From NCBI GenBank assembly GCA_001600415.1, contig BCJX01000013.1, positions 446,753-510,752 of the forward strand: a stretch of 64,000 nt of DNA, written 5' to 3'. Both the position numbers and the translations under genes were made by a program. Every line of letters starts with the position of its first letter. The first letter of the stretch is position 1. Source of the stretch: Pascua guehoae (lineage: Eukaryota > Basidiomycota > Tremellomycetes > Trichosporonales > Trichosporonaceae). The notes beneath the pieces were generated by a model that was not told the DNA's origin, ran no database searches, and saw only the letters and a program-made list of their open reading frames with translations. Positions 47,210 through 56,070 of the stretch are shown here, piece after piece.

Positions 47210-48180
47210 CGACGAAGCGACTAGCCAACTCCCCTTGTCTACACCGCCTCACCCCTGCTCATCGCAGCTCTCTCTACTACAGTCTCATCTCCGTACAACG
47301 GTCGCACCAAGCCGGATCCACAATACTCCGCTGTTTAGAACAGGTACACTACACGAATGGCTCCCGTCGTCGCCCCTCCACACCGCCTCGTCCCCTCTCC
47401 ACCCGAGCCGTTTGGACGCTCTGGCAACAGTATCAGTCAACCACCATGCACTGCACATTGGAACACATCAACGACTCGGGAGAGGGGACGCCATGCATAC
47501 TGCTTATTTGACCGCAATCCCCACCCCCTGTGCGCTAAGCAGGACCGTTGGGTGTTCTGGGAACCGTCACAGCCAAGCAACATGCACCGCACATTGCAAC
47601 ACATTAACTACTCGACAAAGGGAGACCCATACGTCACTGCTGACTTCGGACACGATTCTGCCCCTCTCCACACCCCCTCACCCCTGCCCACTCCAGCTCA
47701 CCACACTACAGTCTCATGTCCGCCACGATCGTCGCACCAGTATACCCCAATGCACCATATTCCACACTCTGGAACAGGTCCTAGAACCGCCCACTCCCCG
47801 CCCACTCCCCGCCCACTCCAGACCACCGCCTTGGCCCCTCATCCCACCTCGGCATGGCTGTTTGGAAGCTATCGCAACTGTGTCAGCTAACCGGCAAAAC
47901 ATGATTCACCACCTGAGCAAGGGAGACCCATGCCAAATGTCCACCTTGCTCCCCCGTTTACACCGCCTCCTCCCCGTTCATCCCAGCGCTCTCGGCGACA
48001 GTCTCATGTCGGCCGCAACCGTCACGACCGTACCCCAGGGACACCTGTTCGACACTGTCGAACAGGTACAGACCAGAAATCCCGGCCCATGGCCCGCCAC
48101 ACACCGCCTCGACCCCTCTGCTCCTACCCAAGCTCGCGCAAAGTCTCACCAAACTCCACCAGAGAGCCGTACGTGATTGT
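47210..48180 (+). repeat. Composite degenerate repeat array
   Basis: At least three diverged copies of a unit. The unit begins ACACCGCCTCACCCCTG, continues to ACAGTCTCAT and ends at a GAACAGGTAC or GAACAGGTCC block. ACAGTCTCAT recurs at about 47280, 47710 and 47999. A second block (GGCAACAGTATCAGTCAACC ... GGGAGACCCATGC) recurs between them at about 47420, 47570 and 47870. Confidence 0.75.
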
Positions 48181-49224
48181 CGAGCCAGTTCAGCCCCTCC
48201 CCACGCCTCGCCCCAGCACTCACGTCGGCCTCTGGACAACCTCATCCAGACACTGAGCGAGCCAAGGACAGCTACTGTGTCAGGGTCTGGCCGCGTCTAT
48301 TCACTACCACCCCTCGACTCGTCCCAGCTCGAGTTCCACGGCTCGTGGGTATCATGGCCATCTGACAGTCTCGCTCCAAGACGTACACTGACTCCCCTAC
48401 TGTGTAACACGCGACAGTATCACGACGCATCAATAGTCTCAAGATGACTGAGACCGTCTCGCCCAGGTACCCATTCCACCCCTTCTGAGCGTGTCACTTT
48501 GAAGACACGGGTGCTGGGGACCCGACGTTTGGAACTTGGTAGCCTTGCTTGTGGTTGTTCGCGGCACAGGTCAGATTGTTGTACTGAAGCTCCGTGACAG
48601 GCAGAGCCTTGTCGTGTTGAGCGCGAGGTGGAAAATGCACTTTGTCATCATCTCAGTGGACAGGGTGGGCATTGATCACGCGGCGGCGTGCTCGGAGCAG
48701 TGTGCCAGCTGCCACGCGAGGCGACGTCACTCTGTGCTGTTATCCAGGTGGTATGATTGGTGTCAGTACTTGCATAGCTTGCAGCAGTGGCAGCGAACGG
48801 AAGAGGCAGTGGAGCGCGGTGATGTTGGTGAGACGAGTGTGCAAGTCTATCGATACGCTGTACATGTCCCAGTCGGAGTGCCTGCTGTTCGTCCAACGTA
48901 GTGTACAACTTTACAGTGAGAGCGTCGTCGTCCCGGAGTCAGAAAGTCGCACTTCGGCGCTTGTCGCGCGAGCAGTGACTACCCAAGACAAACGTGAGGG
49001 GGAGGCAGTGTACATCAGAAAAGAGGGACTGCTACGTCCAACATTGGGTTTGAAGGACAGTACTTGTCAGTCTGAGACGTATTGGAAAGCGGTGCACGAC
49101 AACAGACTGAGACGGCAGTGGGGACAGTGACACTGTTGCGGGGAGCGATGAGGTCGGGGTGAGAAGTGTTGAGCAAGGGGGCATACAGGGGACGGACGTA
49201 TGACCACTCGTAGATAGCTTTGGG

Positions 49225-49295
49225 ACCTGTTCCAGAGTGCGGACACTGTGTGGTTGCGGAGATGTGACGGAGGGGTGAGGCGGTGCTGGGAGAAA
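49225..49295 (-). repeat. Inverted copy of the composite repeat
   Basis: Read on the minus strand, this piece starts CACCGCCTCACCCCT and ends CACTCTGGAACAGGTC, matching the ends of the plus-strand unit at about 47668-47775 in shortened form. Confidence 0.65.
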
Positions 49296-49906
49296 CTGGG
49301 TCCAGAGTTGGTATTGATCCCGGCTGGTAACTGACACTTGCACTTGCATGTGTTGGAGGGGTCAGATACTCCTACCAACTCTGCAGCGCTGATGGCTGCA
49401 TCGCCTGCGGGTCATGTCACTTGTACCCCTTTATGGCTGTCCACCAACACAGCCGCGAGAGGGGAGCCTGGTGGTTGCAGAATCAAGGGATGGACGGGGG
49501 GTTGTGGATGAAACGCGTTTCACATTTCATCCTCCATGTTTCTCTGGGCCCGTTGTCCAATCTATTCCTCTATTCCCTCTCGTTTCACGTCAACTGTGAT
49601 TGTAAACCCCTCTCTGTACAAAGTTGCTTGCATGGGACCTTTACGCCAAGCCGACAACCACGTTGATCCAACTCCGCCACCACTGCTAAAACTGCAGAGA
49701 CCCAATATGGCAGTGGGGTGTAGAGGCACACAGGGGACGGGACGTGGTGTCCTGGAGCCAACACTGCAGTGTGCAGAGCAATACAGATCCGAGTGCACAA
49801 ACACATGAAGAGGTGGCGACTGAGCCTGACTTGTTCTCATTCAACTGCAATCACCGTGTCCACCCACTCTCACAAACTTACCACACCATCATACTCCAGG
49901 CCGCCC

Positions 49907-51405
49907 ATGGTGTCGTTCATCATTGTCCTGGGCGCTCTCGCCATCCTTTCACCTGCAACGTCCCGACCTACAGAGCAACATCGACTCGGACGCTCTTCCG
50001 ACCCCTTCACTGTCCCTCTCACAGTCCGCCGTGGGCCTGTCCACCGGAGCTTGGGCTCCAAAGTCACTGTGCGCGCCGAGGAACCAGAATCAGCATTTGA
50101 TTTCGACAGCGACGACGAAGTCGACCCCGAGGATCCCATCTCCAAGACGTTAGTGAACACCATATGGCCACACGTTTTTGGACATTGTCTTACTCGCAGG
50201 ATCATAAAGGGCGGGGACACTATTGCTGGTGGTTGGAAGCTGGCAGTTCAATTCGGCCTGCAGACACTTCAGGTGGACATTGACACTGGCCACTATGCCA
50301 CCTTCTTATACGGCAAAGAGTGCAAGACGGACATCTGCACGGAACGAAACGATGTCTTGTACGGCCACTCGGGCTCGTCGTTGCAAAAACTCGGCAACCC
50401 CAGCGGGCATGGATTTTCTGAAGGGACCGGTGTTAAAGGAGAGGCCGTTTCAGACAACGTGGGCATCCCCGACAGCCCATTCCATGTCAAAGACGTGGCG
50501 CTGCGTAAGTGGTGGCGGCGGCGGGGGGGGCGGGCCTTTTGGATATTAAAAGCTCATCGGTCCAGTCTATGCAGTCGAGGGTGACGTCGGGCTCTCCCCA
50601 GGCGTGACCGGCAACATGGGGTTCGGCTGGCCCAAGGCCACAATGACTCGCAACGAGTGGCCATTCTGGTACCGACTGCTGGAGCAATGGGAGAACAAGA
50701 TGTTTGGTGTCTGTCTGGGCCCTGATGGCAAAGGACAGATGACCTTCAAGTACGTTTCAGTGTTTGATTTGTGCGCTGACGGGGCCCGAGCGGATTCGAG
50801 CCCAAGTTTGTCCTTGGTGGCGAGAAGAATATTGCCTTCATCGACGTCCAACGCTATTTTGCGCTGGAAAACAAGGTGGCGTTTGGAGAGCTTTCCATGC
50901 CTCGCAGCTGGACCATCCCCCTCGACTCTGTCGCCATGGACGATGGTACAAGTTACAGCATTGATTCGACCGCCTTGATCGACACAAATTCCGATCTCAT
51001 TATCACCTCGGAAAAGGCAGTCAAGGAGCTCTATGCAGCGTTCAAGCCACGCATCGCTCTCATATACGACAAGTATTCCAAACGCTGGACGTTTCCCTGC
51101 CGCCCGGGCTCCACGCCACCTTCCATCACGCTCTTCTTTAACAAGGACGTAACGTTGTCTTTCCCATTATGGATAGAAGATAGCGGCACATGCTATACGA
51201 CTGTCGACTCAAACCCTAAGGCGTAAGCATGCAAAGAAAACCCAGGACCAATCCCATCATCGAAACCAACCCCACTAACTCACACAGACGAGGCTGGACC
51301 ATCGGGGCCATTGCCCTCCAGAACGTATATACTGTCTTCCAAGCGGAACCGATACCCCGCATTGGCTTTGGGCCCATCGACATCGATAACCCTTGTAAAC
51401 TATAG
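49907..51405 (+). CDS. Secreted aspartic-protease-like protein (A1 family) with altered second motif, 426 aa
   Basis: Model: exons 49907-50148, 50200-50504, 50566-50749, 50791-51222, 51288-51405. A signal peptide (MVSFIIVLGALAILSPATS) leads into a propeptide-like region with an acidic DFDSDDEVDPEDP stretch. The pepsin fold starts at GGWKLAVQFGLQTLQVDIDTG, with the first catalytic DTG at residues 109-111. Later blocks match the family: GVTGNMGFGWP, the FGVCLGPDGKGQMTFNGFEPKFVLGG strand pair, and the second lobe ending PIPRIGFGPID. The second catalytic motif, usually DTG or DSG plus TS, reads DTNSD (308-312): the Asp is kept but the Gly is Asn. Activity is therefore uncertain; it could be a weak protease or a non-catalytic homologue. 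Intron 1 has a rarer GTTAGT donor. The gene converges on the F-box gene, with 210 bp between stops. Confidence 0.85.
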
Positions 51406-51615
51406 CTACCATGTGCCAGTCTCTCAGTGCTCTGCTGGGATCCTCAATCGCATCGACCACTCGTGCCCCAAACACTGTAGCTTGCCAGTCGGCTGTTATG
51501 CTATTTCGTCCCTTCTGTAGTTTTGGGAATGTGCGTCACAGCGATGCAACCAAGCCCAACTGTTGTAACCGTCATATACAGGACGGGACAAGACAGTGTA
51601 GTGAAATGTGGACAT

Positions 51616-53926
51616 TCAGGGAGTCTTGAACCACCAGGCCGATCCGCCGTCCCGATACAGACGATTCACTTCACTTTTGAGTACCGGCGTCCAGCGCTGC
51701 GGCATGTTAAAAAATGCCAAACTTGATGCCAGAAACAAGCCACCACTCACTCCAACGACTCCCCTTTGCGACTCGCGGCCGGCGACTTGTACGCCTTGAA
51801 GCGCGACAGTTCGGGGAGTTGGGTCACGCATCCAAGGCTCTTTCACCGTCAAGAGACGGTGACGGTCCTCGCCGAGTTCTGCCGTGGCCAAGTTCCACAT
51901 TGGCAGCGGTGGGTTGTCCCGTGAGAGGTAGACCACGCCAAAGACAAATGTTGGCGAGCGATCGGGATCGTCGAGTCTACTGTTTCCGTAGACAAAGATC
52001 GGCGGCAGCGCTTGGTGGACGTCGGCGTCGGCGGCAGGGCCCAGCCCGAGATCCGCCCATGGGACGTGTTTGGCGGCACCCCCGCTCATGGACGAGTACT
52101 TGCGGTCCACCTCGTCCTTGTTACGAGCCGGAACAAGCTCAAACAGACCCGGAAGCTTACGGTTCCAGCACTCAATCAGGCTGTTGCCTCCTCGGTATCG
52201 AACAGCGCTCCTGAAAACGGCACCCGAGATGCACTCCCACGTACCCTCGACGTCTGCCCAGTCCCACACACTCTTGTTGTCCACAGTCGCTGGGCGGCCT
52301 AGATCCAAAAGGCCAGGGCTTCGGAGTATAGAAAGGCCCCCCGTGATTGCTTGTTCTGTCAAACAAAATATCTCATTTGTGCACGGGTAGTTCTGGCTTG
52401 CGCGTTCGTCTTGGGCGGTCAGGTAGGCTAATAATGGTTAACAATGATATTTTGGCATCTAGATACCGGTACGCACAAATATGAGTTGCAAACGTCGCCA
52501 GATCCATCCATGGCGTCTCGGCCACCCAGTCATCCGTGAGGATCTTGGCGGTGACCCAGTACGCATAAGTCGACCATCGTTTCCCGGTCACCAGGCTGTA
52601 CCCCGTCTTGACGACATCCCCGAGCTCGTTGTCGACGTCCAAGTCGACCTTGAACGCCGCGAGAGGCGCAAAGAGCGCCTCGACGTAGCTGCCCTCGGGT
52701 GTCTGGCTGCCAAACAGGTGGCACAGGGTCGGGAGGAGCTCGGAGCCCAACATGCGTTCGAGGACGGGGACATTGGCCGACCACACGCCCGCGGCTGGGA
52801 GGTCCAGGAACAGGTCGAGGATGGTTTTGAATACCCGCGACGCCCAAGCTTCCTGTGCTGGTCAGTGGGGAGTCGACCCCGGGAGGACGCCACCTTTGCA
52901 GGCGTTCAGGATGCGAGCAGTGAGGACGTGAGGACGGTACGACCTCCAGAAGGACGGTACGACCTCCAGAAGGACGGTACGACCTCCAGAAGGACGGTAC
53001 GACATCCAAGAGGACGGTACGACCTCCAAGAGGACGGTACGACATCCAAGAGGACGGTACGACATCCAACGACCACAGACTTGTTCCCATCATGCCCTTC
53101 GGAGGCGGACACTAGGCGGCCTGATATCGCGCCGACCCAGTATCCCACACACCGCACACCACATCCCATAGCGACTACATCCGCAACCACAACCACAACC
53201 ACAACCACAACCACAACCACAACCACAACCACAACCACAACCACAACCACAACCACAACCACAACCACGCCCCATCCCACAGCGACCACACCACAACCAC
53301 ACCGCAGACAACCACACAGCCAAACACCACCCCCACCTCGAAAACCAGCACTCGACCGACTAACCAAGTTGCCCGCCACGACCCGCCCCCCCTCCCCCGT
53401 GCCAGTGACATACTGCACAAACGCATACCAGTCCCCCTCCCAGGCCGTCTTCCACACCCCCTGCGTCGCGAGGGACCGCCCCACGGCGTCGCGGTCGAGC
53501 ACGCGCTGGCGCCAGTCAAACCCCTCGCGCGGGGACGGGAACGCGCATGCACGCCGGGGGTCGTCGTAGGCGATCAGGTGCAGTGTTTGCCATACGGGTG
53601 TGTCCTTTGCGTTAGTCGTGGTGGGAGATTTGGGAGGGGGGTGCTGGATCCAGGTGCTGGATGCTGGATCCAGGTGCTGGATGCTGGATTCACGATGCTG
53701 GATGCACGCTGCTGGATGCAGAGATGCAAGATGCACGATACGGTTCACTCACAGAGACGACGCGGTACAGCGTCCGACACGCCCGGCCCGCGCTCCCCAG
53801 CGTCCGCACATCCGTCCACGCGAGCACCTGGACGAGGATCTGGGCGTCAGTGGGAACATGGGCGGGACGCACCTCTTCGGGCAGCTCGAGGAGGCGAAAG
53901 AAGTCTGTGGGCTTGTTTTCTGTCAT
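51616..53926 (-). CDS. F-box protein, 522 aa
   Basis: Model: five exons, 53926-53873, 53839-53753, 53604-53365, 52852-52477, 52427-51616. The F-box is split by intron 1: LLELPEE, then ILVQVLAWTDVRTLGSAGRACRTLYRVV (about residues 11-46), with the usual LP.E.L..L..D...L......C..L pattern. F-box proteins recruit substrates to SCF (Skp1-cullin) ubiquitin ligases. The next exon (DTPVWQTLHLIAYDDPR ... DWRQRVLDRDAVGR) is typical of basidiomycete F-box proteins. The long C-terminal region has no recognised repeat; it holds GTWECISGAVFRSAVRYRGGN and PIFVYGNSRLDDPDRSPTFVFGVVYL, which I take to be the substrate-binding part. Intron 4 (49 nt) is supported because it joins two long frames. Intron 2 (148 nt) and intron 3 (512 nt) carry tandem arrays. 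A further 5' exon near 54.07-54.30 kb is possible but not needed. Confidence 0.8.
52931..53070. repeat. 20-bp minisatellite, seven units, in F-box intron 3
   Basis: GGACGGTAC recurs exactly every 20 bp at 52932, 52952, 52972, 52992, 53012, 53032 and 53052. Variants are CCTCCAGA, CATCCAAG and CCTCCAAG. Confidence 0.95.
53185..53268. repeat. (AACCAC)14 hexanucleotide repeat in F-box intron 3
   Basis: Fourteen uninterrupted AACCAC units, 84 bp, 115 bp from the minisatellite in the same intron. Confidence 0.97.
53641..53720. repeat. GCTGGATCCAGGT-type tandem array in F-box intron 2
   Basis: Degenerate tandem copies of GCTGGATCCAGGT, GCTGGATGCTGGAT and TGCTGGATGCA between 53641 and 53720. Confidence 0.85.
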
Positions 53927-56070
53927 GCTGAGCGAGTGGGCAATGGCAACATCTGTGTTAGGCTGGAGTTCACATAAACGACGACAGGACGACAGGACGG
54001 GGAGAGTAAGGTTCCCGCACGTGATGTTCTTGACACAGCATTGGAGAAAAGCCTACCAGGCACCAGCGGAAAGGACTGGGTGTGAAAGCAAGGCGATGGT
54101 TGTGCAACCAGGATAAGCACGCCTCGTAGTGTCACGGCGCTGTTGAGATTTGGTGCCCAGCCCAAGCCAAAGCTAAACGTGGCGCTCGTACCCACAACGA
54201 TGCCCCACACGAGTAGAATCTTTGGCCGACGTCGTCGCCAGCAGCATGCTGCGTCGAGTCTAGTCGGCCACTTGGTGTTCTGGCAAGGGCATGCTTGCAC
54301 CAAAAAGAGGGATGGGGACCAGAGCCATTCGCGCCGCCCACGAGGACACTGGGGAGGGGGGGCAATGTACGGTGTATCTAGTATGTGATGGGACGATTTT
54401 CAAACTCACCCCGACCATGGGCTCTGTTACCTTGATAATTGTTTCTCAACAACCATTGCAGCGAGCTAGATGAAACTCGACATTCATGTAGATATCCCCT
54501 CAAGGTATGGACCAAACATATCTGCTATGCATGAATAGCATTTGAAACAACGCTGTCCATGGTGGAATCATACCAGCCAACATAATGTCTTGTTTGGTTG
54601 GACACCCATTTGACCCTCCCATTTGCCCATTAGCTTGTTTATCGCACTTGGTCAACTTGAAAGAGCATCTCTAGTACCCAGAGAGGCTTAATAATCCAGG
54701 CTTGTACAGCAACAATAGAGAATGACCTTGGAGGAGCCATGGTTGTGTAAAACCACCCCAAAAGGAATACAGTTGTCTTCAGTGGTTGCTATCACTCCAG
54801 TAATGAAGCCAAACAGAGTGTAAGCCATTTTGTTGGAGAGCTGAGATGCATAGCTATCGAATGATGCCCATTTCATCATGCCTGGACGCATGTAACAGGT
54901 CTTGAAAGTGAAATAGAATGGCCGATGGTGGTAGCACACCCTCTTTGTGGCGGATCGTTCCGCGATATACTAGATACACCTGTACCCAAGACCAAGACCC
55001 ATGACCCATGTCGCTCGTACGCCACACGTTGAATCTGATCGCAACCCACACACGCGACGCCAGAGCATAATAGGAACACCATGTGGGGCGAGCCGATTTC
55101 CGTGACACAGAGAGCACTTGTGTCGTGTAATTTGGAGGCAGACTTACTGGTGACCGCGAGTATAGCATGCGCGACAGAGCGTATGCGGGCGTATCGTCGA
55201 GAATATAGGTTTGGTTAGTGGCTCCGTTCTGCACTGACACGGCACAGTTAAGTGCGAGAGGACTTGGAGGGGAAGAACTTGGTGCCCGGATCTGTGCCGG
55301 TGGTTAGAGCCTTGCATGTTTGGCCGTGCCGCCTTGAGCGCGCCGGCTGTGATCGCATCAGTGTGTTGGTGACAACCGTAGTAAAGATAAGTGACGGCCG
55401 GCATGACGCGTCCCTACTGCTTACAGGTCAGTGCTTCGTCCTACTGCTTACAGGTCAGTGCCATGGCGCACCGCATCGTCACCCCTCTTTCTCAGCTTGG
55501 TGCCCTTATTGCCAGCCGCCGCTCCTCACGGTCACCACCACCGCGCTCCCGACTCCGCTGGAGCAAGATGCATGCGCATACACACGCCCGCCGGGGGCTA
55601 TGAACTACAGTGCACTAAAAGTCTTGTATGGCATAACACAGTTGGTCTGGGTCTGAATGAGAATGGAATGAGAATGGACTGGAGTGAGAATGGGGAATGG
55701 ACGTGGAAGTGGAAGTGGACGTGGAATGGGAATGGAAATGACGGGGGCTGGAATCGGACATGGAGGGTTCTGGGTGCGGTGCGTGGGGGTATACGCGTGG
55801 GAGCGGGGTCGTGGCGGCCGCGGCGCGAGGTGGGTATGAACACCGCGGCATGCTGGATTAGACGGTTGGGGGTGGTCGTAACGTTTCGTGCAGTCGTGAG
55901 ACGCCTGGTGGCACCCGAGGTGTCGTCGCGCGCTTGTGGCGATTATATGGCGCTCCGTGGTTGTGGCAACTCGACGCGGGACGGTGCGAGGGTGGCGGGA
56001 GCGTGGCCGGCGGCAATGGACGCGGGTGAGCGCGGATGTTGGCTGAGGCGGAGCGTGGCGGCAGCTGGGC
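53927..56070. other. Intergenic region with possible relic exon
   Basis: About 2.1 kb between the F-box and giant-Rab genes, both on the minus strand. No complete gene. A minus-strand piece near 55150-55245 reads QNGATNQTYILDDTPAYALSRM and ends in a GTAAGT donor, but neither neighbouring exon could be found. Degenerate GAATGG/GTGGAA repeats lie at 55650-55745. Confidence 0.4.

Larger units (their letters stand above)
45894..49906. other. Long intergenic region with degenerate repeats
   Basis: About 4 kb without a convincing gene. The middle (46.9-49.4 kb) consists largely of old, diverged repeats, listed separately. The frames that cross it are by-products of those repeats. Confidence 0.45.

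Noticed and set aside
47235..48176. 313-codon plus-strand frame
   Set aside because: It runs through degenerate repeats; the protein has no domain and no coding bias, and frames change between repeat copies.
52931..53070. Evenly spaced 20-bp repeats considered as a CRISPR array
   Set aside because: Units are directly tandem with no unique spacers, in a eukaryotic intron.
52481..53569. 362-codon plus-strand frame with a long polythreonine run
   Set aside because: Antisense to the F-box gene; the polythreonine comes from the intronic AACCAC repeat.
53923..54303. Upstream minus-strand frame with a hydrophobic segment as a 5' exon of the F-box gene
   Set aside because: A phase-compatible splice exists, but F-box proteins rarely carry such a leader and the downstream ATG is in a normal position.
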